Below, one piece after another: positions 7,999 through 15,824 of a stretch of 64,000 nucleotides of DNA. The notes beneath the pieces were generated by a model. That model did no database searches. It saw only the letters and a program-made list of their open reading frames with translations, and was not told where the DNA came from. The position numbers and the translations under genes were made by a program. Position 1 is the first letter of the stretch. Each line of letters begins with the position of its first letter. Source of the DNA: Mesorhizobium hawassense (GTDB taxonomy: Bacteria > Pseudomonadota > Alphaproteobacteria > Rhizobiales > Rhizobiaceae); contig NZ_QMBP01000018.1 in assembly GCF_003289945.1 (NCBI RefSeq), positions 62,001 through 126,000 on the forward strand. The letters run 5' to 3'.

Positions 7999-9116
7999 CG
8001 CGTGCCCTCCCGCAGGGCGTCGATACGGTCGAGCCAGACAGAGAAGCCGACGCCGGGGATCGGCTTCTTGGCGCCGAGCAGCGTCAGCAGCCGGTCGTAG
8101 CGACCGCCGCCGGCCACCGGCCGGTCGCCGCCTTGCGCCACGATCTCGAAGACCAGACCGGTGTAGTAGTCGAGCGGACGGCCGAAGGCGGCATCGTAGC
8201 GGATTTGCGCCGCGGACAGGCCATGCGCCTCGATCGCCTTGGCGCGAGCGGCGAAATTCTCCAGCGCCGGGCCAAGCGAGAGGCCGGCATCGGCGGCGAA
8301 TTTTTCGAGCGCCGCGGTCGCGCCGCTGAGCGCCACGTCGATCTCGAGAAAACCTTTCAGCGCCGAGAAGGCGTCGTCTGACAGACGCACGCTGCGCAGT
8401 TGCGCCTTCTCGATCAGCCTGCGCGCTATGTCGGCCGGCGCGCGGCCGCCAGAAGCCGACAGCCCGGCCTCCTCCATGCCGCCGGCAATGTGCCCGGCGA
8501 GGCCGTCCGCATCGCCGTCGAGCACCAGCAAGGCGACCGGCCCGGAGAGCTGGCTGTTGCGCGGCGGATTGGCGAGATCGGCAAGGGCCGCCTCCAGCAT
8601 CGGCGCCGAGCCGAAGGCGCGCGCAAGCCGCATGCGCCAGCCGCGCGGCAGACCAAGGGCCGCCAGCACCGCTTCGAACAGGGTCTGGTCGCCGAGCGTT
8701 ATCGCCAGCGGCTTTCCGGGCAGCACCAGGGACAGCAGCGCATGCGCGTCGGCAAGCGAACGGGCATCGGCGGCGGCGGTGTCACCATCGCCGAGATCCT
8801 CGATGCCGGCCTGGAAGAACTCGTTGCCGCCCTCGCGGCGCTGGCGGAACACTTCGCCCAGATAGGAGTAACGGCGCGGCGTGCCGGCCTGGCTGGCGAT
8901 GTGGTCGAGGCAGACCGGAATGGTGAATTCAGGACGCAGGCAGAGCGTCTTGCCGGTCTCGCTTTCGGTCAGGAAGATGCGGCGGCGCAGGTCCTCGCCG
9001 GCCATGTCGAGGAACGGATCGGCCGGCTGCAGGACTGCGACTTCGACCGCGCGCGTGTCGCGGGTGGCGAAGAGGTTGGTGATGTCGGCGGCGATGGCGG
9101 GGTAGCGGGAGGTCAT
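7995..9116 (-). CDS. hisZ: ATP phosphoribosyltransferase regulatory subunit
   Basis: A 373-residue HisRS-like protein without the full aminoacylation signature, encoded directly upstream of short-form hisG: this is HisZ, the regulatory partner that forms the hetero-octameric enzyme. Class II synthetase-like remnants are visible, such as FRQRREGGNEFFQAGIED (motif 2-like), DYYTGLVFEI and GGRYDRLL. The open frame continues 35 codons upstream, but that part is translated repeat sequence (the family A palindrome). The ATG at 9116 (MTSRYPAIAADITNLF) is therefore the likely start. It may share a transcript with hisS upstream, although repeat sequences of about 170 bases separate them. Confidence 0.93.
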   Translation of the reverse strand: MTSRYPAIAADITNLFATRDTRAVEVAVLQPADPFLDMAGEDLRRRIFLTESETGKTLCLRPEFTIPVCLDHIASQAGTPRRYSYLGEVFRQRREGGNEFFQAGIEDLGDGDTAAADARSLADAHALLSLVLPGKPLAITLGDQTLFEAVLAALGLPRGWRMRLARAFGSAPMLEAALADLANPPRNSQLSGPVALLVLDGDADGLAGHIAGGMEEAGLSASGGRAPADIARRLIEKAQLRSVRLSDDAFSALKGFLEIDVALSGATAALEKFAADAGLSLGPALENFAARAKAIEAHGLSAAQIRYDAAFGRPLDYYTGLVFEIVAQGGDRPVAGGGRYDRLLTLLGAKKPIPGVGFSVWLDRIDALREGTR

Positions 9117-9120
9117 AAAG

Positions 9121-9290
9121 GGCCACCTCCCCTTCTCCCCTTGTGGGAGAAGGTGGCCGAGCGAAGCTCGGTCGGATGAGGGGTATTGGAAGAAATGAGG
9201 CGTTGGCGTTCCCTGGAACACCCCTCATCCGTCTCGGCGCTGCGCGCCGATCCACCTTCTCCCTCAAAGGGAGAAGGAAAGGTCGGCGCC
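9121..9290. repeat. mosaic palindromic repeats, family A, between hisS and hisZ
   Basis: Two copies of a mosaic palindrome fill the gap. The first (about 9121-9183) has CTTCTCCCC/GGGAGAAGG arms and a GCGAAGCTCGGTCGGATGAGG block. The second (about 9202-9284) has a GTTCCCTGGAACACCCCTCATCC block, a GGCGCTGCGCGCC palindrome and CTTCTCCC/GGGAGAAGG arms. The same blocks recur at 10877-11028, 11381-11445 and 14340-14472. They look like rhizobial intergenic mosaic elements. Confidence 0.85.
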
Positions 9291-10793
9291 CTACCTTCCA
9301 CGTGCCCGCTCCTCGGCCTGCGCCGCCAATATCCTCTTCACTTCAGCGACCAGTTCACCCTCCGCCACCGTCACCTGAGCCGGCCTTGCGGCGCGCCATT
9401 CGGCGTTGTCGGTGATCTCGGCCGACATGCGCGCGCCTTCGATCAGGTCCTTGATCTGCACCTCGCCCCTGGCGCGCTCGTCGCCGCCCTGGATGATGGC
9501 GACCGGGCTGCCGCGGCGATCCGCGTATTTCAGCTGCGCCTTCATGCCGGCGCCACCGAGATACATTTCGCAGCGGATACCGGCGGCGCGCAGGTCGGCG
9601 ACCATCTTCTGGTAGCGACCGAGGCTTTCGGTGTCCTTGTCCATAACCAGCACGACGACGGGGGCGATGACGTCGGAGGTGTCGAGCTTGCCGAGGTTCT
9701 TCAGCGCCGTCATCAGGCGCGAGACGCCGATCGAAAAACCGGTCGCCGGCACCGGCTCGCCGCGGAAGCGCGAGACCAGCCCGTCATAACGGCCGCCGCC
9801 GCCGACCGAGCCGAAGCGCACGATCTGGCCTTCGTCGTTGGGGATCTCGGCCAGCAGCTCGGCCTCGAAGACCGGGCCGGTGTAATATTCGAGGCCGCGG
9901 ACGACGGAACGATCCATCAGGACGCGGTCCTCGCCATAGCCTGCTGCCCTGACCAGGGCCTCGATCGTTGCCAGTTCGCCGACGCCTTCCTGGTACACGG
10001 CATTGGCGCTGACGCCAGAATCCTGGCCGGCCTGTCCGTTCCTGGCCGTCGCGAGCAGAACCGCTTCGGCCTGTGCGTCATCCAGTCCGGCGCCCTTGGC
10101 GAAGTCGCCTTCGCCTTCCTTGCCGCCGTCCCAGCGCCCTGGGCCAAGCAGCAGCTTCACGCCTTCCGGGCCAAGCTTATCCAGCTTGTCGATGGCGCGC
10201 AGCACGGTCAGCCGGCGGCCCGCATTGTCCTCGCCGCCGAGCCCGATGGCCTCGAGCACGCCATCCAATACCTTGCGGTTGTTGACGCGGATGACGTAGT
10301 CGCCGCGCTTGATGCCCAGCGCCTCCATCACATCGGCCATCATCATCGCCATCTCGGCGTCGGCGGCGACGCCCGGCGTGCCGATCGTGTCGGCGTCGAA
10401 CTGCATGAACTGGCGGAAGCGGCCGGGGCCGGGCTTTTCGTTGCGGAACACCCAGCCCGAGCGGTAGCTGCGATAGGGTTTCGGCAGCTTGTCGAAATTC
10501 TCGGCGACGAAGCGCGCCGTCGGCGCGGTCAGGTCGTAGCGTAGCGACAGCCACTGCTCGTCATCGTCCTGGAAGGAGAACACGCCTTCGTTCGGCCGGT
10601 CCTGGTCGGGCAGGAATTTGCCCAAAGCATCGGTGTATTCGATCATCGGCTGGTCGACCGGCTCGAAGCCGTAGAGCTCATAGACCGAGCGGATGGTGGC
10701 CATCATCTTCTCGACGGCGCGGATGTCTTCGGCGCTGCGGTCGGCAAAACCGCGCGGCAGCCGCGCTTTCGTCTTTTCCGATTTGTCGGCCAT
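9291..10793 (-). CDS. hisS: histidyl-tRNA synthetase
   Basis: A 500-residue class II aminoacyl-tRNA synthetase. Motif 2 appears as FRNEKPGPGRFRQFMQFD, the histidine-specific loop as RGLEYYTGPVFE, and motif 3 as ATGFSIGVSRLM, followed by an anticodon-binding domain (about 370-470). It charges tRNA-His. The protein is longer than the E. coli enzyme (about 424) and belongs to the divergent alphaproteobacterial type, which recognises a tRNA-His without G-1. A tRNA-His of that type is in this window at 36110-36186. The frame starts with ATG at 10793. It lies upstream of hisZ/hisG on the same strand, a common rhizobial arrangement. Confidence 0.96.
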   Translation of the reverse strand: MADKSEKTKARLPRGFADRSAEDIRAVEKMMATIRSVYELYGFEPVDQPMIEYTDALGKFLPDQDRPNEGVFSFQDDDEQWLSLRYDLTAPTARFVAENFDKLPKPYRSYRSGWVFRNEKPGPGRFRQFMQFDADTIGTPGVAADAEMAMMMADVMEALGIKRGDYVIRVNNRKVLDGVLEAIGLGGEDNAGRRLTVLRAIDKLDKLGPEGVKLLLGPGRWDGGKEGEGDFAKGAGLDDAQAEAVLLATARNGQAGQDSGVSANAVYQEGVGELATIEALVRAAGYGEDRVLMDRSVVRGLEYYTGPVFEAELLAEIPNDEGQIVRFGSVGGGGRYDGLVSRFRGEPVPATGFSIGVSRLMTALKNLGKLDTSDVIAPVVVLVMDKDTESLGRYQKMVADLRAAGIRCEMYLGGAGMKAQLKYADRRGSPVAIIQGGDERARGEVQIKDLIEGARMSAEITDNAEWRAARPAQVTVAEGELVAEVKRILAAQAEERARGR

Positions 10794-11132
10794 GATGAAA
10801 TCTTTTCCAGTCAGCAGTGACTTATTTCGAGCGCGCGTTTCCTAGACGATGCGGCTTTGAGCGGCAAGGGTGCCGACCTCTCCTTCTCCCCTTGCGGAGA
10901 AGGTGGATCGGCGCACAGCGCCGAGACGGATGAGGGTGTTCCAGGGGAGTGAGACACCGGCTTCCCCTGGAACACACCTCATCCGGCCGCTTCGCGGCCA
11001 CCTTCTCCCACGAGGGGAGAAGGAAGAACCGAAACAAAACCACACCAAAACGAAACAATTCCGCCATGGCTGCGGCATCGTGCCGACACAATCGAGGACG
11101 ATAAAGCGCGCCGAAACAAGGGGTTCGGGGCC
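10794..11132. repeat. 338-base gap upstream of hisS filled largely by family A mosaic repeat
   Basis: Bases 10877-11028 form one large inverted structure. The outer arms are CCTTCTCCCC/GGGGAGAAGG, with GGATCGGCGCACAGCGCCGAG and GGCCGCTTCGCGGCC sub-palindromes. The centre has perfect 10-base arms TTCCAGGGGA/TCCCCTGGAA. The remainder, 10794-10876 and 11029-11132, should hold the hisS promoter and that of the small gene at 11133, but I could not place either with confidence. Confidence 0.8.
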
Positions 11133-11360
11133 ATGACCACGGCTGAAGACATCATCGAGAGCGAGACTGCAAGGCTGAGGCCTGCCGGGGTTCCGACGCT
11201 GAAACCGGCGCAGCAGCCGGCCGGGCCGTTCGAGGTTGCGGCGGCTAAGCCGAGCGCGCGCGATGCGCTGGTGACCGGGCTTTTGGTCATCTATCCGGCT
11301 TTCGCGGCGGTGGCGGCGATCCTGGCCGGGCTGTTTTTGGCCGGCGCCAGCAGCGTTTGA
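11133..11360 (+). CDS. small single-span membrane protein, unknown function
   Basis: A 75-residue open frame with a charged and Pro-rich N-terminal half and one hydrophobic segment near the C-terminus (ALVTGLLVIYPAFAAVAAIL, about residues 45-64). It would be a single-pass or tail-anchored inner membrane protein with most of its length on one side. I do not recognise a family. A GGGG-rich stretch lies upstream of the ATG, but the ribosome site is not strong. It is flanked on both sides by family A repeats and by hisS and tag on the opposite strand. Codon usage looks normal for the window. It is probably real, but the short length leaves doubt. Confidence 0.5.
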   Translation: MTTAEDIIESETARLRPAGVPTLKPAQQPAGPFEVAAAKPSARDALVTGLLVIYPAFAAVAAILAGLFLAGASSV

Positions 11361-11380
11361 TTTTGGGGCCACCGAGAAAT

Positions 11381-11445
11381 CTCGAAGGTCGGCGCCGCCC
11401 CTCATCCGCCCTTCGGGCACCTTCTCCCCGTAAACGAGGAGAAGG
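11381..11445. repeat. family A mosaic repeat, short copy
   Basis: A shorter copy with CCCCTCATCC, a CGCCCTTCGGGCACC block and CTTCTCCCC...GGAGAAGG arms, just downstream of tag. It carries the same blocks as the copies around hisS. Confidence 0.7.
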
Positions 11446-11454
11446 AAAAAGCAT

Positions 11455-12093
11455 TCATTTCGGCCGCTTCAGCTTCTTGCGCTCTTTCTCGACCTCGGAT
11501 CGGCAGTAGCAGCCTTCGAGATGGTCGTTGACCAGCCCCATGGCCTGCATGAAGGCGTAGACCGTCGTCGGGCCGACAAAGCTCCAGCCGCGCTTCTTCA
11601 GTTCCTTCGATAGCCTGACCGACACCGCCGTCGTCGGGTTGGCGCGCAGATGCGCGAGGTCGACGATCTCCGGCCGCTCGTCCGGTCCTGGCTCGAACTG
11701 CCAGAACCAGGCGGCCAGGGAGCCGAATTCGTCGACCATCTCGCGGGCGCGTTTGGCGTTGTTGATGGTCGAGACGATCTTGCCGCGATGGCGGATGATG
11801 CCGACGTTGCCGAGCAGGCGCTCGACATCCGCGTCGGTGAATTGAGCCACCTCATCGAAATCGAAACCGGCGAAGGCCTCGCGGAAGTTCTCGCGCTTGC
11901 GCAGGATGGTCAGCCATGACAGGCCCGACTGGAACCCTTCCAGGCAGATCTTTTCGAACAGCCGCTGATCGTTGGTGACAGGCCGGCCCCATTCATGGTC
12001 GTGATAGCGGAGATAGTCCGGCAGATTGCCGTGCCAGAAGCAGCGCGCCTTGCCGTCGGGACCATCGAGAATGCCGGCATTTTCAGTTGCCAT
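11455..12093 (-). CDS. tag: DNA-3-methyladenine glycosylase I
   Basis: A protein of about 212 residues that aligns over its whole length with E. coli Tag, the base-excision glycosylase removing 3-methyladenine from alkylated DNA. Zinc-binding and active-site features are present: RCFWH near the start, YHDHEWG, LEGFQSGLSWLTIL, GIIRHRGKI, KKRGWSFVGPTT and LVNDHLEGCYC at the end. I chose the ATG at 12093 (MATENAG); another in-frame ATG lies five codons upstream at 12108 and cannot be excluded. The N-terminus is about 15 residues longer than in E. coli. It is a monocistronic gene, divergent from the L,D-transpeptidase gene. Confidence 0.95.
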   Translation of the reverse strand: MATENAGILDGPDGKARCFWHGNLPDYLRYHDHEWGRPVTNDQRLFEKICLEGFQSGLSWLTILRKRENFREAFAGFDFDEVAQFTDADVERLLGNVGIIRHRGKIVSTINNAKRAREMVDEFGSLAAWFWQFEPGPDERPEIVDLAHLRANPTTAVSVRLSKELKKRGWSFVGPTTVYAFMQAMGLVNDHLEGCYCRSEVEKERKKLKRPK

Positions 12094-12306
12094 AACGAGC
12101 AGATCCATTCGTTAATGCGCTTCAGCGCTTGGTTTACCGTGGCTTTACCAGATTCCTGAACCGGCCGGTAACCACACCAAAAGGTTTACTGACAAAGCGG
12201 CATTTTACGCATTCCGATTCATGTTTTGCTTGCCGCTCCGCGCCAAGGATCGCGAAACCGAGGGCCACCCCGCCCCGGACGAGTTCGACGATCAAGGTGC
12301 GTTCCG

Positions 12307-13047
12307 ATGAAGACAGCGTTTTGTTCCCTGCTTGGCGCGGTGGCGGTCCTTGCCGCCGGCGCCACCACCACGCTTGCCAATGACCGCTACGCTGACATGC
12401 CGCCGGTGATGGTGAGCCCCGACCTTTCGGCGCCCTGGGTGCTGCAGCTTGGCCATGCGCCGGGCATCGTGCGCCCGACCCGGCAGGCAACGCAGCAGCC
12501 GCTGCGCCGGCTGTTCCAGGCGCAGCCAGACCAGCAGCGCACGGCGGCCGTGCAGCAGCCGGCCAAGCGCATGGTGATGCGGCCGCAGATCGACCCGATC
12601 TACCTGCCGCAGGAAGTCGCCTATGACGGCCCGGCGAAGCCCGGCACCATCGTCATCGATACGCACCAGAATTTCCTCTACCTCGTCGAGAAGAACGGCA
12701 AGGCGAGGCGCTACGGGGTCGGCACCGGTAAGCCCGGCTTCGAATGGTCGGGCACGCACAAGATCACCGACAAGAAGGTGTGGCCGGACTGGCGCCCGCC
12801 GGCGGAGATGATCAAGCGCGAGGCGGCCAAGGGTCGCTACCTGCCGACCTATCTGGCCGGCGGCATGGAAAACCCGCTCGGTGCGCGCGCGCTCTATATC
12901 GGCACCACCGAGTATCGCATCCACGGCACCAACCAGCCCTGGACGATCGGCGGCGCGGTGTCTTCCGGCTGCATCCGCATGCGCAACGAGGATGTCGTCG
13001 ATCTCTACGAGCGCGTGAATGTCGGAACCACGGTGGAGGTGATATAG
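12307..13047 (+). CDS. L,D-transpeptidase (ErfK/YbiS/YkuD family), exported
   Basis: A 246-residue periplasmic enzyme. A signal peptide covers about residues 1-24 (MKTAFCSLLGAVAVLAAG, likely cleavage after TTLA). A linker rich in Gln and Pro follows, then the YkuD domain (about 110-246) with the catalytic segment IHGTNQPWTIGG and SSGCIRMRNED. The Cys is the nucleophile that forms 3-3 peptidoglycan cross-links or attaches proteins to peptidoglycan. The frame is open 27 codons further upstream but only the ATG at 12307 gives a signal peptide. Rhizobia have many such paralogues, so the exact reaction cannot be assigned. It ends 147 bases before a strong terminator. Confidence 0.92.
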   Translation: MKTAFCSLLGAVAVLAAGATTTLANDRYADMPPVMVSPDLSAPWVLQLGHAPGIVRPTRQATQQPLRRLFQAQPDQQRTAAVQQPAKRMVMRPQIDPIYLPQEVAYDGPAKPGTIVIDTHQNFLYLVEKNGKARRYGVGTGKPGFEWSGTHKITDKKVWPDWRPPAEMIKREAAKGRYLPTYLAGGMENPLGARALYIGTTEYRIHGTNQPWTIGGAVSSGCIRMRNEDVVDLYERVNVGTTVEVI

Positions 13048-13193
13048 TCATAGCCAGTCAGTCGGTTAGGCGGCGCGGCACTTTTCGTCTCCTGCTGTTG
13101 CCGCCAAGTCATAGTGCGATCCCGCGGGATGTGCTTTAACGGTGAAGGGTTTACGGGGGACGGGCCGTGTGGGGATACGGCCGGTCGCGAAAA

Positions 13194-13230
13194 GGCAGCG
13201 CAGGGAAACCGCGCTGCCTTTTTCGTTTTC
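13194..13230 (+). terminator. Rho-independent terminator
   Basis: Perfect 8-base stem GGCAGCGC/GCGCTGCC with the loop AGGGAAACC, preceded by AAAA and followed by TTTTTCGTTTTC. It would end transcripts coming from the L,D-transpeptidase gene or from an RNA gene in the gap before folD. Confidence 0.92.
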
Positions 13231-13341
13231 GCGTTTTCATTTGATGGATGGCGCGGCAAGTCGCCCCGGAAGCAGGCGGTTTCGCTTTCGGGGCTGATTT
13301 CCCGGCGCTCATCTGCTATTGCAGTGCACAAATCTCGGTAG

Positions 13342-13393
13342 TTACGCAATTCCGGACGCAAAGCCGCTTCAGCGCTTGTCCTCGAATTGCTCC
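13342..13393. repeat. GCAATTCC repeat family, copy 2
   Basis: TACGCAATTCC, a CGGACGC-CCGCTTC core and CGAATTGCTCC match the copies at 3308, 30502 and 41351. It ends about 20 bases before the folD start codon and so would lie in the folD leader. Confidence 0.7.
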
Positions 13394-13414
13394 AGAAGGC
13401 AAAGGGTGCCAGCC

Positions 13415-14335
13415 ATGACCCGGACCGACGACAGCCGCTATCTGAAAGGCGGCCCGGTCGCCCAGCGCATCATCGCTTCGGTGCGCGAGGACGCAGCAAT
13501 CGCGGCCGCCGAAGGTTTTCCGCCGAAGCTGGTCTCGATCACCGTCGGCGATACCGCCGCGGTCGACGTCTATGTGCGCAACCAGCGCGCCAAGGCAGCC
13601 CTTGCCGGCATCGGCTTCGAGGAACGGCGATTCGCCGCCGATATCACCGCCGGCGAGCTGGAAGCGGCGATCCACGGCCTCAACGCCGATCCGCGCGTCA
13701 CCGGCATCATCATCCAGCGGCCGGTGCCGGCGCATATCCCGATCAAGACGCTGCAGGCGGCGGTGCATCCGCTGAAGGATGTTGAAGGCATGCATCCGGC
13801 CTCGATCGGCAACATCGTCTACAACCAGCTCGACCTGGCGCCTTGCACGGCGGCCGCCTCGGTCGAATTGCTGAAGGAGACCGGCCTCGAGCTCAAGGGG
13901 CTCGAAGTGGTCGTGGTCGGCCATTCCGAGATCGTCGGCAAGCCGATCGCCTTCCTGTTGATGAGCGAAGGTGCGACGGTGACGGTGTGCCACCACATGA
14001 CGCGATCCGTCGCTACGCATGCGCGGCGCGCCGACGCGCTGTTCGTCGCCGTCGGCAAGCCGCGCCTGATCAAGGCCGACATGGTGAAGCCGGGCGCCTG
14101 TGTCATCGACATCGGCATCAATTCCGAGATCGGACCTGACGGCGAAAGCCGCATCGTCGGCGACGTCGACACCGACAGCGTCAAGGAAGTGGCGTCGTGG
14201 ATCACGCCGGTGCCCAGCGGCGTCGGCCCGCTGACGGTCGCGATCCTGCTGCGCAACACGATGGTAGCGCTCAACCGCCAGCGCGCGCTCTATCGTGCGA
14301 CCTATGGCGTGGCGGATCAGCTCGCGGCGGAGTAA
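13415..14335 (+). CDS. folD: FolD homologue with altered catalytic residues
   Basis: A 306-residue homologue of FolD, which oxidises 5,10-methylene-tetrahydrofolate with NADP+ and hydrolyses the methenyl form to 10-formyl-tetrahydrofolate in the cytoplasm. The fold is intact: GIIIQRPVP, the Rossmann segment VVVVGHSEIVGKPIA and the terminal TPVPSGVGPLTVA. However, the YVxxK motif reads YVRNQ, so the catalytic lysine (K54 in E. coli) is Gln at residue 57. The later KDVDG motif is KDVEG. In the human enzyme the same Lys to Gln change abolishes cyclohydrolase but keeps dehydrogenase activity. I infer a dehydrogenase-only or otherwise specialised paralogue. The ATG at 13415 was chosen over a longer open frame because the upstream part is repeat sequence. 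Confidence 0.88.
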   Translation: MTRTDDSRYLKGGPVAQRIIASVREDAAIAAAEGFPPKLVSITVGDTAAVDVYVRNQRAKAALAGIGFEERRFAADITAGELEAAIHGLNADPRVTGIIIQRPVPAHIPIKTLQAAVHPLKDVEGMHPASIGNIVYNQLDLAPCTAAASVELLKETGLELKGLEVVVVGHSEIVGKPIAFLLMSEGATVTVCHHMTRSVATHARRADALFVAVGKPRLIKADMVKPGACVIDIGINSEIGPDGESRIVGDVDTDSVKEVASWITPVPSGVGPLTVAILLRNTMVALNRQRALYRATYGVADQLAAE

Positions 14336-14339
14336 GGCG

Positions 14340-14472
14340 GCACGCCCCTCACCCAGCCTCCGCTTCGCTCCGCTGACCTCTCCCCGAGGGGAGAGGAGAT
14401 TGTCGACGCCGGCGCAAGCCTCTTCTCCCCACCGGGGAGAAGGTGGCCGCGAAGCGGCCGGATGAGGGGGAA
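14340..14472. repeat. family A mosaic repeat between folD and glcF
   Basis: Two palindromes in a row: CTCTCCCC-GAGGGGAGAGG near 14379 and CTTCTCCCC-GGGGAGAAGG near 14422, flanked by CCCCTCACCC and GGCCGCGAAGCGGCCGGATG blocks. It lies between two convergent genes and may help end both transcripts. Confidence 0.8.
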
Positions 14473-14485
14473 CCGGCGACGAGGA

Positions 14486-15814
14486 TCACTCTGCTGCCAC
14501 AGGCCCTCGCTGAGAAACACCCTCAGGCTTCGGGCCGCCATAAGCCCAGTCCAACAGCTTGATCGTGTGCACCACCGGCAGCTTCGCGGCGGACGCGATC
14601 TGGGTGATGCAGCCGATATTGCCGGTCGCCACGATTTCAGCTCCCGTCGCGTCGATGTTCTTCACCTTGCGGTCGCGCAGTTTCGCCGAGATCTCGGGTT
14701 GCAGGATGTTGTAGGTGCCAGCCGAACCACAGCACAGATGCCCTTCGCGCGGCTCGCGCACGACGAAGCCCGCTTTGGCGAGAAGCTCCTTCGGCTCGCG
14801 CGTGATCTTCTGGCCGTGCTGCATCGAGCAAGCGGAGTGATAGGCGACAACTGTCCCCGGCTTGCGCACCGGTTCGGGCAGGGCGAGGGTGGTCAGATAC
14901 TCAGTGACGTCCTTGGCCAGCACCGAAACGCGCGCGGCCTTTTCCGCATAGGCCGGATCGAGACGCAGCATGAAGCCGTAATCCTTGATCGTCGTGCCGC
15001 AGCCCGATGCGGTGATGATGATGGCGTCGAGTCCGCGCTTCTCGATGGCGCGCGTCCAGGCGTCGACATTCTGCCTCGCCCAGGCGAGGGCGGCCGCCTC
15101 GCGGCCCATGTGATGGACCAGCGCGCCGCAGCAGCCCTCGCCTTCCGGCACCACCACTTCGACGCCGAGCCGCGTCAGCAACGAAATGGTCGTGTCGTTG
15201 ATGGCGGGATCGAGCACCGATTGCGCGCAGCCGGTAAGGATGGCGACGCGGCCACGTTTCTTGGCCCCCTGCCCGGCATGCGTACCGGGCGAAGCCATCG
15301 GCGATGCCGGCGGGAGCGACGACGGCGCAAGCTTCAGCATGGCCGCAACCGGCTTCAGCGCCGGCAGTTTCTCGAACAGGCCGATGAACGGCCGACCAAG
15401 CCCGGCAACCTTCAACGCGGCGCGGAAGCGGCTCGGGTAAGGCAGCACGGCAGCCAGCATGGCGCGCGTCAGCCGGTCGAGCAGCGGGCGCTTGTAGGTC
15501 TCCTGGATGTGGGCACGGGCATGGTCGACCAGATGCATGTAGTTCACGCCCGAGGGGCATGTCGTCATGCAGGCCAGGCAGGACAGGCAGCGGTCGATAT
15601 GGGTGACGATCTCCTTGTCGGCAGGCCGGCCGTTCTCCAGCATATCCTTGATGAGGTAGATGCGGCCCCGCGGCGAATCCAGTTCGTTGCCGAGCGTGAC
15701 GTAGGTCGGGCAGGTGGCGGTGCAGAAGCCGCAATGCACGCATTTTCGCAGGATCCTTTCCGATTCCGCGACATCCGGGTCGGCAAGCTGCGCGGCGGAG
15801 AAATTGGTCTGCAT
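14486..15814 (-). CDS. glcF: glycolate oxidase, iron-sulfur subunit
   Basis: A 442-residue GlcF. Two ferredoxin-type clusters lie near the N-terminus (CVHCGFCTATCP, about 26-37, and CLSCLACMTTCP, about 77-88). Two CCG domains follow (GCCGALVHHMG and LCCGSAGTYN). GlcF accepts electrons from the flavin subunits GlcD/GlcE that oxidise glycolate to glyoxylate, and passes them to the quinone pool at the inner membrane. It starts 10 bases after the glcE stop, so glcD-glcE-glcF form one operon read on the minus strand. The product glyoxylate links to the aceA region elsewhere in the window. Confidence 0.95.
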   Translation of the reverse strand: MQTNFSAAQLADPDVAESERILRKCVHCGFCTATCPTYVTLGNELDSPRGRIYLIKDMLENGRPADKEIVTHIDRCLSCLACMTTCPSGVNYMHLVDHARAHIQETYKRPLLDRLTRAMLAAVLPYPSRFRAALKVAGLGRPFIGLFEKLPALKPVAAMLKLAPSSLPPASPMASPGTHAGQGAKKRGRVAILTGCAQSVLDPAINDTTISLLTRLGVEVVVPEGEGCCGALVHHMGREAAALAWARQNVDAWTRAIEKRGLDAIIITASGCGTTIKDYGFMLRLDPAYAEKAARVSVLAKDVTEYLTTLALPEPVRKPGTVVAYHSACSMQHGQKITREPKELLAKAGFVVREPREGHLCCGSAGTYNILQPEISAKLRDRKVKNIDATGAEIVATGNIGCITQIASAAKLPVVHTIKLLDWAYGGPKPEGVSQRGPVAAE

Positions 15815-15824
15815 ACTATCAGTC

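Larger units (their letters stand above)
13048..13414. other. 366-base gap with a possible structured RNA, a terminator and a repeat
   Basis: Downstream of the L,D-transpeptidase lies a GC-rich stretch with a hairpin GGCCGT/ACGGCC (13163-13182) directly followed by a strong terminator (13194-13230). This could be the 3' end of the transpeptidase mRNA or a small RNA of about 90-100 nt. Bases 13231-13341 show nothing I can name. Bases 13342-13393 are a copy of the GCAATTCC repeat family, and folD starts at 13415. A 75-codon frame at 13114-13341 has no protein-like features. Confidence 0.6.

Noticed and set aside
13114..13341. 75-codon frame between the L,D-transpeptidase and folD genes
   Set aside because: It runs through the terminator hairpin at 13194-13230, has no ribosome site and no protein-like pattern.
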